DNA of 41,995 nt from an uncultured Lachnospiraceae bacterium (GTDB lineage: Bacteria > Bacillota > Clostridia > Lachnospirales > Lachnospiraceae). The stretch's first letter is position 1. Every line of letters starts with the position of its first letter. Of the stretch, positions 1 to 7,783 are shown in pieces. The position numbers and the translations under genes were made by a program. Location of the stretch: positions 1 to 41,995 of the forward strand of contig CAJUTC010000032.1 of NCBI GenBank assembly GCA_910589195.1, given 5' to 3'. Below the pieces are notes generated by a model. It did not search any database. It was not told the DNA's origin and was given only the letters and a program-made list of their open reading frames with translations.

Positions 1-450
1 TAATAATCGGTTTCTGGTGCTCCATATTCTTTCTATCAGTCCATCAAACACTAAAGGAACCATCAGACCAGCAAACGCATTAACCTATGGATAATACGGT
101 TTTTCATTAAGCCCATTTGCCCATGAAACGGAATACGGTTTATGTAACAGATACACTCCAATCATGGTAATTGCGCTAAAAGATAATATATGAAAAAGCA
201 TGATTGACATACTTCTTTTTCCTATATAGGCCAGTTTATTTTTCAAAAAGCAACTATGCCAAAACACCGTTTTTGAAAAATAAATTAAAAAGTATATTCC
301 GGCCACACAAGTTACAAGCATCCATTTGCCGTTCGAAATGATACCTTCCCGTAAATCTAAATAGTAATTTCCATAATGTTTTGCTTCATATAATAAGATA
401 ATGGATAGGATAAACATATCGAAAGCACGCTCTCTTCGTTCTAATTTTTT
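1..450 (-). pseudogene. Acyltransferase (membrane, AT3-like) remnant, C-terminal part
   Basis: The readable part is a hydrophobic C-terminal fragment with several membrane segments and the stretch KLAYIGKRSMSIMLFH, typical of the last helices of acyltransferase-3 family proteins that O-acetylate surface polysaccharides. Reading stops at a TAG at 85-87, but the same frame then continues open to the window edge with VNAFAGLMVPLVFDG, the usual family C-terminus, so the TAG is probably a nonsense change of a Trp codon. The first ATG of the fragment is at 417, but the frame stays open upstream (NDSIKKLERRERAFD precedes it) to a TAA near 506. The N-terminal two thirds of the gene are missing and the upstream DNA belongs to another remnant. 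Family assignment is by appearance only. The gene is not expected to make a working enzyme. Confidence 0.6.
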
Positions 451-489
451 AATTGAGTCATTTTGAGAATATAGGTAACCACATGTATA

Positions 490-1090
490 CCGAAATAAAA
501 ATAAGTAAACTGGTTAGGGCAGACATCCTTCAATTGTTCCGACATCTATTTTATAAACTTATATTTTTGCGGATGGGCAGTTCCAATAAAGCAGACATCA
601 TGCTTGTATGCATTTATTTTTACTTTACCGATTTTTTCATATTCATTATAATAAAAAAGAGGTAAAAACCTTAAATTTTTATTATCTGCAACATCGTTCT
701 ATTGAATGAATAGCTCTTATCAAAATATTTCCGCATTCTTTTGATATATAAGAAATTTTTCATTGAATCCCATTGCTATAGTATAAATTTCGCATTCTGT
801 TGAGTTTTCTTAATCCTCTCGATCATATGTTCACTAAAAGACAATGACTGTCCGGAAATGACAAAAACTATATCATAATCTTTACATCCAACCGTTTCCA
901 TTATATACTCAAAATATTGATTGATATAAGTGTGAATCAGATTTTTATTTACTCGAATAATAGCTTTTACCAAACCACTTGTACTTGGACGATCATCAAA
1001 AAAGTCAACTTCATATCCCATTCTGCCAAGCTCATCTGAAATAACCTGAGGATAATTAAAAAATCGTGGCATAATTAATAATAGTTTCAT
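490..1090 (-). pseudogene. CgeB-like polysaccharide glycosyltransferase, decayed
   Basis: The N-terminal 104 codons (1090 down to 776) read MKLLLIMPRFFNYPQVISDE onward, the start of a family of about 300-residue glycosyltransferases from capsule clusters. A TAG at 776-778 interrupts it, after which the same frame resumes with QWDSMKNFLYIKRMRKYFDK. Near 697-703 one base appears to be missing. In the shifted frame the protein continues as NKNLRFLPLFYYNEYEKIGK and then HDVCFIGTAHPQKYKFIK. A second TAG lies at 546-548, followed by MSEQLKDVCPNQFTYFYF. The C-terminal third is absent and the DNA runs into the acyltransferase remnant. So there are two nonsense changes, one frameshift and one terminal deletion. 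The start ATG overlaps the stop of the upstream SDR remnant (ATGA), which is the ancestral operon coupling. Confidence 0.75.
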
Positions 1091-1299
1091 TGATTCGCAC
1101 CATCCAATAGTGTTTCTGTTTCATTAAAATATTCATATAATTTATTGCCTTTGAACAAATCACATGATATTTTTTTCGCTCTATCATCAATATATTGGGT
1201 AGTAACATCCACAGCCGTTACATCATGTCCGCTGTCCAAAATATTTTTTATAATACCTTGTCCAAGATATCCATTAGCACCAGTAACTAAGACTTTCAT
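1087..1299 (-). pseudogene. NAD-dependent epimerase/dehydratase (extended SDR), internally deleted
   Basis: Seventy codons remain. MKVLVTGANGYLGQGIIKNI contains the nucleotide-binding TGxxGxxG motif, followed by the second and third strands of a Rossmann fold (DVTAVDV, ISCDLF). Family members run to about 280-330 residues, with a YxxxK catalytic motif that is absent here. After residue 58 the sequence passes directly into a short tail, LLDGANQ, and a stop that overlaps the next ATG (ATGA). I infer an in-frame loss of the middle of the gene that kept its true end. A good ribosome site (GGAGAAG) precedes the ATG. It was probably a sugar-nucleotide epimerase or reductase of the polysaccharide cluster and is now non-functional. 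Confidence 0.7.
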
Positions 1300-1333
1300 A
1301 TACCATCTTCTCCTACCTTTTTGTCATCTAGTA

Positions 1334-2215
1334 TTATCCTACATCTCCTCCTTGCCCCAGCTCCATCATCATCTCCCGCACATACCGTCCCAGGCTGTTC
1401 TTCAGATCCTTTGGCTTACACCCATCCTCAATCCCATCCATCTCCCGATACTTATCGAATATATTAATCATCATTTTCATGGAAAGTGGTTTCCCCATCT
1501 TAGACAAAAACAAGTATCCCTGGTACATTTCATCACGTTCAAACCATTCATGTTCTGACAGCCACTCGCCCATCTGCTTTCTAAGCGTCTGTGAAAAGAG
1601 TTTCACCGAGCGGGGCTTTTGCCGCTTTCTCCGTATGGTCAATCTGGCCTCCTTCGGAGCGTAATCTGCCACTTCCAACCTCAGCAATTCACTGATCTCA
1701 ATCCCATGATAAAATAGAAGTTTCATCATCACCTGATCACGGAGGCAGACGCGGCGGCGAAAATCGCTGTCAAGCTCTTCATATTCCTTGTCAATCGCCT
1801 GAAAAAACGCATCCACTTCCCCTTTGGTTAAACGTGTATCGGCAGAAGCTTTGACTGGCTGACTTACAGGATTTAATGGTTTATATTGCTCCAGGATTCC
1901 TTGTGACACCAGATAAGCGAGATAGCAGCCAAACACCCTCTGTTTTCTGCAGAGCATAGAATGGCGAAGTCCTTTTTCCCTGGAGAGATAAGCCAGGTAT
2001 GCCTCCATTTCATCTGGCACAGAACCCTTAGAAATTTTCTTCTGCCTGGAGTTCTTGTTATTTAATCCTTCTTCACCGCCGGAATCTAGCCACAGATAGA
2101 ACCTCTCCAAATCTATCCGGTATGCTTTGGCAGTACGTTCATCCAGCCCCCGGTCAATCACCTGGGCGCTAATGAATTTTTCTGTCATATTTTGATGATT
2201 TCGATTTGATATCAT
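1334..2215 (-). CDS. Tyrosine-recombinase-like protein lacking catalytic residues
   Basis: The protein of about 293 residues has the two-domain layout of phage-integrase proteins: an N-terminal SAM-like core-binding region (TAKAYRIDLERFYLWL) and a C-terminal catalytic-fold region. Active members carry Arg in the 'G-x-R-ISELL' helix; here it is HGIEISELLRL, with Glu in place of Arg. The HxxR motif is replaced by PKDLKNSLGR, and no nucleophilic Tyr follows before the end. Strand exchange is therefore unlikely, and the protein may act as a DNA-binding or regulatory relative. The first ATG (2230) sits directly against GAGG, so I prefer the ATG at 2215, which has GGGGG about 8 bases upstream. It lies just upstream of the decayed polysaccharide cluster and downstream of a repeat cluster that could be its binding site. 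Confidence 0.75.
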   Translation of the reverse strand: MISNRNHQNMTEKFISAQVIDRGLDERTAKAYRIDLERFYLWLDSGGEEGLNNKNSRQKKISKGSVPDEMEAYLAYLSREKGLRHSMLCRKQRVFGCYLAYLVSQGILEQYKPLNPVSQPVKASADTRLTKGEVDAFFQAIDKEYEELDSDFRRRVCLRDQVMMKLLFYHGIEISELLRLEVADYAPKEARLTIRRKRQKPRSVKLFSQTLRKQMGEWLSEHEWFERDEMYQGYLFLSKMGKPLSMKMMINIFDKYREMDGIEDGCKPKDLKNSLGRYVREMMMELGQGGDVG

Positions 2216-2334
2216 TGTGGATACCCCCATTCCTCACCAAATCCTCTATCAATAAATAACCTTTATTTCTATCCCTTCCAAAAGACAATCCGAATCAAAA
2301 TCTGTATGGCTTCCCTGTTTTCTGAGAAAAAATA

Positions 2335-2389
2335 AGTGTATGGTCTTATACACTGATACACTGACCAGATATCATCTAGTCAGTACACT
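2335..2389. repeat. TACACT repeat and inverted-repeat cluster upstream of the recombinase-like gene
   Basis: AGTGTAT at 2335-2341 is inverted at 2348-2354 (ATACACT). Directly after it, ACTGACCAGAT (2360-2370) pairs with ATCTAGTCAGT (2374-2384), 11-base arms with one mismatch around ATC. TACACT occurs three times in direct orientation, at 2349, 2357 and 2384. The cluster lies about 120 bases upstream of the recombinase-like start, a placement that fits an operator or a recombinase core site. Function is inferred from position and symmetry only. Confidence 0.5.
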
Positions 2390-2590
2390 TGCCTGAACTG
2401 AACGGATTCTGAATGTTTTTTATAATTCGGGAAGCGCAAACAGAACCAATGGATTCATTGGGTTTGCCAATATGATTGAGATTCTTTAAAGCAAATAACA
2501 TGTTATCTTTAAATGGAGCGTTATTAAGCATAAATCCATTCAGCTTTGGATTAATTTGATAGGGTCAATAGCTTCACAGATTTAGGAGAA
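2390..2590. other. Intergenic DNA without recognisable gene
   Basis: This is the middle of the 587-base gap between the recombinase-like gene and the debranching-enzyme gene. It is AT-rich, and no open frame with a ribosome site or known family is visible on either strand. It probably holds promoter elements for the minus-strand gene downstream of it, but none is clear enough to mark. Confidence 0.4.
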
Positions 2591-2655
2591 CAAAAAAAGC
2601 CTTCTCCTGCCATTGGAAATCCTTCTGTCATCCAAATGGCGGGAAAAAGCTTCTT
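2591..2655 (-). terminator. Rho-independent terminator of the debranching-enzyme gene
   Basis: On the minus strand a long imperfect stem forms between 2631-2651 and 2597-2617. Its core pairs CCGCCATTTGGA with TCCAATGGCAGG, and AAGC/GCTT pair at the base. It is followed by a run of seven T's. It lies about 150 bases downstream of the stop at 2802. Confidence 0.75.
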
Positions 2656-2801
2656 TCTTTATTTGCTCTTATTTATTTGAATTTATTCATTTACTTGATC
2701 TATTTTGTTTTTACTAACTACTAACTTGATTCTTAATTTCTTTCGTAATAAACTCTGATTCATTCGGATTGATTGTTTACCATCATTTTATCCATAAATT
2801 C

Positions 2802-4976
2802 TTATCTGTGCTTTCCACCGATAAGTACTAAAACAGAGCGAGGGCCTATTTTTAATCGGTTTCCTTTTAACGGCATCGCTCCTTCAGCACTTGGAATTCC
2901 CGTAGGAAGATACCGTCCTTCTGTATCTGCCAGCACATTCCAATTCATAGCCGAAGGAAGGCTTGGCAGAATAACCTCCTGCTCTTCCCAGAACACATTC
3001 ACTGCCAAACCTATAATATCATCATCATTATCCTTTTGATTCCGTCCAGCATAAATAATTGTTAACACATGTGTTTTATCATTCGGTTCGATTACCTTGA
3101 TTTCCGGAAATCCAAGAGAACAGTTCCCGGAAAAGCGTCGGATTACACTGTGCTCCTTTCGGATCTGGATCATATGCTTTACATACTCGAAATGGTTCCG
3201 GTTTTGATTGAGAAGATTCCAATCCAGCCATGAAATTTCATTGTCCTGACAATATGCGTTATTATTTCCAAACTGTGTATTTAAAAATTCATCTCCTGCC
3301 AAAAACATGGGAGTTCCTCGGCTCATCATTAAGACAGTAATAGCATTTTTTGCCAGCTTGCGGCGCAGAGATAAAATTTCTTCTTGATCCGTTTCCCCCT
3401 CCACGCCGCAGTTCCAGCTCCGGTTATCATCACTGCCGTCTGTATTATTCCAGCCGTTTGCTTCATTATGTTTTTCATTATAAGAATACATATCCCATAA
3501 TGTAAAACCATCATGGCAGTTTAAAAAATTAACGGAAGCATTATAACCACGCTGAACCGGATCGTAAATATCCGGAGAACCGGTAATCCTCTGAACTGCC
3601 GTTTTTGACATCCAGTAATCACCTTTCAGGAAATTCCGCATATCGTCACGGTAACGCCCGTTCCACTCAGCCCAGCGGTTCCAGGAAGGGAATGTTCCCA
3701 CCTGGTAAAGGCCACCCGCATCCCAGGCTTCCGCAATCAGCTTTACATTTCCTAAAATGGGATCAAAGGCAAGGCTTTGCAGTAACGGTGGTTTGCTCAT
3801 AGGGCTTCCGTCTTCATTCCGTCCTAAAATACTGGCTAAATCAAACCGGAATCCTGCAATATGATAAACCGTAGTCCAGTACCGAAGGCATTCTAAAATT
3901 AATTGCTGAACAATAGGATGATTACAGTTTAAGGTATTTCCACAGCCGCTAAAATTATAATAATGGCCGTCTGGCGTTAACATATAGTAAATATTATTAT
4001 CAAAACCTTTGAAGGAAAAAAATGGCCCCATTTCGTTTCCTTCTGCTGTGTGGTTAAATACCACATCCAGAAAACACTCAATTCCGTTTTTATTTAATTC
4101 ATTGATTAAAGCTTTCAGCTCAGTTCCTTCCCGATTATATTCTGTGGTGCCGGCGTAGCTGGTATTGGGCGCAAAAAAGCTTACCGTATTATATCCCCAA
4201 TAGTCAACTACCTGTTTTCCGTCCACCATTCGGCTGTCCTTCATCTCATCAAATTCAAAGATAGGCATTAATTCTACTGCATTTATGCCAAGTTCCTTTA
4301 AATAAGGAATTTTTTCCATCAGACCGGCAAAGGTTCCAGGATATTCTACACCGGAAGAGCCATGCTTGGTAAATCCACGCACATGCATTTCATAGATAAT
4401 TAAATCTTCCATAGGAATTAACGGATTCCTATTTTTTCCCCAATCAAAATCGTCCTTTACAACTCTTGCTTTATAAAATGCCCCTTCTTGGGTCGGGCGG
4501 CCCCACTGGCTCTGGCCTGTCACCGCTTTGGCATAAATATCCAAAAGAATCTTATTTTTATTAAACAGCATCCCTTTTGACACATCATAAGGGCCGTCTA
4601 ACCGATAAGCATATTCAAAATCTGAAATGTTTAATCCAAAAACAATCATAGAATAAACATTTCCGATCCGGTAATGTTCCGGAAACGGAAGCACAGCATA
4701 CGGCTCATCTTCCATCCTGCGGAATAAAAGAAGTTCACAGGAGGTAGCGCCAAGGGAATGCACAGTAAAGTTTACGCCAACAGGAATTGCCATCGCTCCA
4801 TTCAGTTCATATAAACCTGGCCTTACCTCAAATCCCGCGATCACATCCATGGGAACCATATGGATGCTTCGCATGGGACTGATAAACTTATCGCTGCCAT
4901 CCTCCTGCTCTTCCTCCATCAGGATTTTTTCTTTCTCTTCGCTGTCCGCCTGCAGTTTTATCCTTTTTTCTTCCAT
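2802..4976 (-). CDS. glgX: Glycogen debranching enzyme (isoamylase/GlgX-type, GH13)
   Basis: This 724-residue alpha-amylase-superfamily enzyme hydrolyses alpha-1,6 branches of glycogen or limit dextrins in the cytoplasm; no signal peptide is present. An acidic N-terminal extension of about 40 residues precedes a CBM48-like beta domain (about 45-150), then the GH13 barrel. All four GH13 signature regions are visible: DVVFNH (304-309), GFRFDLA with the nucleophile Asp379, IAEAWD with the acid/base Glu416, and FLNCHDG with His488-Asp489. Length and region order match GlgX/isoamylase rather than pullulanase. The ATG is preceded by GGAGGAG. It is a single-gene unit with its own terminator and no other glycogen genes nearby. 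The exact substrate (phosphorylase-limit dextrin or native branches) cannot be read from sequence. Confidence 0.9.
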   Translation of the reverse strand: MEEKRIKLQADSEEKEKILMEEEQEDGSDKFISPMRSIHMVPMDVIAGFEVRPGLYELNGAMAIPVGVNFTVHSLGATSCELLLFRRMEDEPYAVLPFPEHYRIGNVYSMIVFGLNISDFEYAYRLDGPYDVSKGMLFNKNKILLDIYAKAVTGQSQWGRPTQEGAFYKARVVKDDFDWGKNRNPLIPMEDLIIYEMHVRGFTKHGSSGVEYPGTFAGLMEKIPYLKELGINAVELMPIFEFDEMKDSRMVDGKQVVDYWGYNTVSFFAPNTSYAGTTEYNREGTELKALINELNKNGIECFLDVVFNHTAEGNEMGPFFSFKGFDNNIYYMLTPDGHYYNFSGCGNTLNCNHPIVQQLILECLRYWTTVYHIAGFRFDLASILGRNEDGSPMSKPPLLQSLAFDPILGNVKLIAEAWDAGGLYQVGTFPSWNRWAEWNGRYRDDMRNFLKGDYWMSKTAVQRITGSPDIYDPVQRGYNASVNFLNCHDGFTLWDMYSYNEKHNEANGWNNTDGSDDNRSWNCGVEGETDQEEILSLRRKLAKNAITVLMMSRGTPMFLAGDEFLNTQFGNNNAYCQDNEISWLDWNLLNQNRNHFEYVKHMIQIRKEHSVIRRFSGNCSLGFPEIKVIEPNDKTHVLTIIYAGRNQKDNDDDIIGLAVNVFWEEQEVILPSLPSAMNWNVLADTEGRYLPTGIPSAEGAMPLKGNRLKIGPRSVLVLIGGKHR

Positions 4977-5101
4977 AAATCTCCTCCATTCTGGTATTGA
5001 TCTGCGTTCATACTTTCTGCTAGTTTACCACATTTTGGAGAAAATTACCACAAGATTTGTTTTTCTGTAAAAGTATTTTGAAACGTATTTCCCAAAATTT
5101 T

Positions 5102-6088
5102 TTACAGCAAATGCCCTCTTAATTCCTCGCCGCTTTTAGCGGAAAGGTACGCCGGCGCAACATCAAATACGGTCTTGCATCCTGTTTGCCCTTCCTGGTT
5201 CATACGGAAGGCGGCTCTCGCATAAGCAGTAATCACTGCCCCGGTAAATTCTGGATTAGAATCCAATGTTAGTTGATATTCAATTACATGGCTATGTTCC
5301 CGCTCCATTCCTGTCTTTCCAGTACGGATCACACAGCCGCCATGGGGAAGGCCTCCATGTTCTTTGGCCATCTCTTCCTCCGTAATAAAATGTACCGTTG
5401 TATCATAATCAGCGAAATAATTGGGCATGGTTTTTATCTCATTTTCAATCACATTTCGATCTGCGCCCGCCTCTGCTACCACAAAGCATTCCCTGGTATG
5501 TTTTTGCCGGGTAGAAAGTTCTGGGTTTAAGCCGTTTCGAACAGCCTCTACTGCCTCAGGAACCGGAATGGTATACTGTCGCGCATCCTTTACTCCTGGA
5601 ATTCTTCGGATAGCGTCAGAATGTCCCTGGCTAACCCCTTTTCCCCAAAAGGTATAATCATGTCCGTCCGGCAAGATTGCATTTGCGTATAAGCGGTTTA
5701 AGGAAAACATTCCCGGATCCCATCCGCAAGAAATAATCCCTACTTTTCCCCCTTTTTTCGCCTGGGCATCTACCGCCGCAAAATGGGCAGGAATGTTTGC
5801 GTGAGTATCAAAACTGTCTACCACGTTGTACATAGACGCATACTTCGGGGTCTGCTCCGGCAGATCCGTTGCGCTTCCTCCACACAGAATCAATACGTCA
5901 AGCTCTTCCCGCATCTGTTCCAACGCGTCAATATGTAACACCTTAACGTCTTTTGTCCGGACCCGCAAAGTTTCTGGGTTCCGCCTGGTAAAAATCGCCG
6001 TTAATTCCATGTCCGGATTTTGGCAAACTGCGCTTTCCACCCCTTTTCCTAAATTTCCATAGCCTAAAATACCAATTCGAATGCTCAT
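5102..6088 (-). CDS. ddh: meso-Diaminopimelate dehydrogenase
   Basis: This NADPH-dependent enzyme reductively aminates L-2-amino-6-oxopimelate (tetrahydrodipicolinate) to meso-diaminopimelate in one step (EC 1.4.1.16). The product feeds lysine and peptidoglycan synthesis. The 328-residue length is that of the family. GILGYGNLGKG (about 6-16) is the dinucleotide-binding loop. Family-typical stretches follow: FTRRNPE, CGGSATDLPEQ, NVVDSFDTHANIP, ISCGWDPGMFSLNRL and FWGKGVSQGHSDAIRR. The ATG has a strong AAAGGAG site, and a promoter is visible upstream. The gene stands alone, which is common because the one-step pathway does not need the other dap genes. Confidence 0.96.
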   Translation of the reverse strand: MSIRIGILGYGNLGKGVESAVCQNPDMELTAIFTRRNPETLRVRTKDVKVLHIDALEQMREELDVLILCGGSATDLPEQTPKYASMYNVVDSFDTHANIPAHFAAVDAQAKKGGKVGIISCGWDPGMFSLNRLYANAILPDGHDYTFWGKGVSQGHSDAIRRIPGVKDARQYTIPVPEAVEAVRNGLNPELSTRQKHTRECFVVAEAGADRNVIENEIKTMPNYFADYDTTVHFITEEEMAKEHGGLPHGGCVIRTGKTGMEREHSHVIEYQLTLDSNPEFTGAVITAYARAAFRMNQEGQTGCKTVFDVAPAYLSAKSGEELRGHLL

Positions 6089-6236
6089 ATGGTTTCTCTC
6101 CTTTTTCTATTGCTATTCCATAGACATTTGGGAAACTCCCTTTTAACTTACAGGGGTCTGTTTTGGCCATACCCCATCACTTCAAAGAACGTTTCACAGC
6201 CGCCTATTGTTATTATTTATTGGCCAAATATTTTGT

Positions 6237-6264
6237 ATTTTAACATAAATCAATAATTTGTAAA
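6237..6264 (-). promoter_or_regulatory. Sigma-A-type promoter of ddh
   Basis: On the minus strand TTTACA (6264-6259) and TAAAAT (6242-6237) are separated by 16 bases, about 150 bases before the ddh ATG. This leaves a leader of roughly 140 bases, too short for a lysine riboswitch, and no such fold was recognised. Confidence 0.5.
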
Positions 6265-6306
6265 AGCGTTTTCTGATAGGAATCTGGCGCCAAAAATTTC
6301 TTATGC

Positions 6307-7557
6307 CTACTCCCTGCTCTTCCCCCGCATCTGTTCCGCCTTGCCAAATAGCAGGAATCCAGCCAAAAACAAAAGGGGAAGCATGGCAACTCCCATGCTC
6401 ATCTTCCCTGTTAGCTGTGCTACCAGCCCTACCAGTATAGTTCCGAAAAAAGAGGCACCTTTTCCGCAGATATCATAAATCCCAAAATACTCGCCTGACT
6501 TATCCGCCGGAATTAGCTTCGCAAAATAGGAACGTGACAATGCCTGGATCGCACCCTGGAACATACCGACGAACATTGCCAAAAGCCAAAATTCCCACAT
6601 TTTATCAAGCTGCACTGCAAACAGGGAAATGCCCATATAAGCCAGAATACACACGTTCAAAAGCTGAGAAGTTTTATAGCGCCTGGACAAACGAGAAAAA
6701 ATTAACGCACAGGGAAAAGCAACCATCTGGGTCACAAGAAGGGCGAGCAAAAGCTGGCTGGAATCCATTCCCAGAGCGCTTCCATAAGCAGTAGCCATTT
6801 CAATGATTGTGTAAACACCATCAATAAAGAAAAAGAATGAAAGAAGATATAAAAATATCGGCTTATGGTTTTTTATATCCTGAACCGTTTCCAAAAGTCT
6901 TAAGAAACTGTTCTTTACTGGATGATCTGGTAATTCCACACAATATTTTTGCTGATAGTTCATAAATAAAGGAATCGTACACAAAAACCACCAGGCTCCA
7001 TTTAAGAAAAAAGCAAGCCACATGGCAGTTTTCATTGATATACCAATTGATTCATAGAGCAGGACAAAAATCATAGACAGTACAAATGGAATACAGCTTC
7101 CGATGTAGCCCCACGCATAACCGTGGGAGGAAACCCGATCCAGACGTTCCTGGCTGGTAATGTCCACCAGCATGGAATCATAGAAAATCAGGCTGGAATT
7201 ATAACCAGCCTTCGCAATTACAAATATAACAAGAAATGAGAGCCAATGCGCTGGAAAGCCCAAAAGCCAGCAGCCAATCCCTCCAATTGCCATCGAGATA
7301 GCAAACAGCGGTTTTTTAAATCCTTTCGTATCAGCCAAAGTCCCCAGCACAGGGCCAATCAATGCCACCAAGATCGTTGAAATTGAGGCGGCATATCCCC
7401 AATAAGCCAGATAGTCCACCTCAGAAAGCCCGGCATTTGATGCCAGGCTGTTAAAATAAATTGGTATTATGGTGGATACCAGCAGAATAAATGCAGAATT
7501 TCCCACATCATATAGAATCCAGCAAATTTCCTGTTTTGTCAATTTTTTTTGCTCCAT
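6307..7557 (-). CDS. MFS transporter, UMF1/Atg22-like family
   Basis: This integral membrane protein of about 416 residues has some 12 hydrophobic segments. The N-terminus LTKQEICWILYDVGNSAF and the following IIPIYFNSLA are characteristic of the UMF1 (vacuole-effluxer Atg22-like) branch of the major facilitator superfamily. Later features are GPVLGTLADTKGFKKPLF in the 2-3 loop (the MFS motif-A position) and GMFQGAIQALSRSYFAKLIP in the second half. Substrate is unknown; the fungal Atg22 relatives export amino acids, which is no guide here. I start at 7557 (MEQKK) because AGAGAGG lies 5 bases upstream. An earlier in-frame ATG at 7581 lacks a comparable site. No partner gene is adjacent. Confidence 0.88.
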   Translation of the reverse strand: MEQKKLTKQEICWILYDVGNSAFILLVSTIIPIYFNSLASNAGLSEVDYLAYWGYAASISTILVALIGPVLGTLADTKGFKKPLFAISMAIGGIGCWLLGFPAHWLSFLVIFVIAKAGYNSSLIFYDSMLVDITSQERLDRVSSHGYAWGYIGSCIPFVLSMIFVLLYESIGISMKTAMWLAFFLNGAWWFLCTIPLFMNYQQKYCVELPDHPVKNSFLRLLETVQDIKNHKPIFLYLLSFFFFIDGVYTIIEMATAYGSALGMDSSQLLLALLVTQMVAFPCALIFSRLSRRYKTSQLLNVCILAYMGISLFAVQLDKMWEFWLLAMFVGMFQGAIQALSRSYFAKLIPADKSGEYFGIYDICGKGASFFGTILVGLVAQLTGKMSMGVAMLPLLFLAGFLLFGKAEQMRGKSRE

Positions 7558-7651
7558 AGCATCCTCTCTTAATCCTATCATACTTGGCGGCAGCCTTTTT
7601 AATCATGGCAGGTTTGTTTGTCGTTTGCTGTCATGTCCGGGATTATGATTA

Positions 7652-7679
7652 GTATGGTTTCATTTCATAAAAACCATAC
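7652..7679. promoter_or_regulatory. Perfect 9-base inverted repeat upstream of the MFS gene
   Basis: GTATGGTTT (7652-7660) and AAACCATAC (7671-7679) flank a 10-base spacer, about 95 bases upstream of the transporter start. The symmetry suggests a dimeric repressor operator, or a small hairpin. No regulator gene is adjacent and the family cannot be assigned. Confidence 0.4.
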
Positions 7680-7696
7680 CGCTGTCAAATGATGTT

Positions 7697-7720
7697 GGGG
7701 CCAAAAGGTCTTTTGCCCCC
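7697..7720. terminator. Hairpin downstream of the LRR-protein gene
   Basis: GGGGCCAAAAG and CTTTTGCCCC form a short GC-clamped stem about 65 bases beyond the stop at 7784. The T-run is better on the plus strand (CCCTTTG) than on the minus strand, so use as a terminator for the minus-strand gene is only tentative. Confidence 0.35.
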
Positions 7721-7783
7721 TTTGATACTAGATTGCTCTGCACTTTGTGCTCCCGCAATCTTCAAAAACATTCAAAATAACGA

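Noticed and set aside
1334..2801. Integrated phage or integrative element at the recombinase-like gene
   Set aside because: There is no tRNA, no convincing attachment duplication and no phage or conjugation gene nearby. The recombinase lacks its catalytic residues.
6089..6306. Possible lysine riboswitch in the ddh leader
   Set aside because: The leader is about 140 bases after the likely promoter. It shows no run of the expected helices, and a lysine aptamer plus terminator needs more room.
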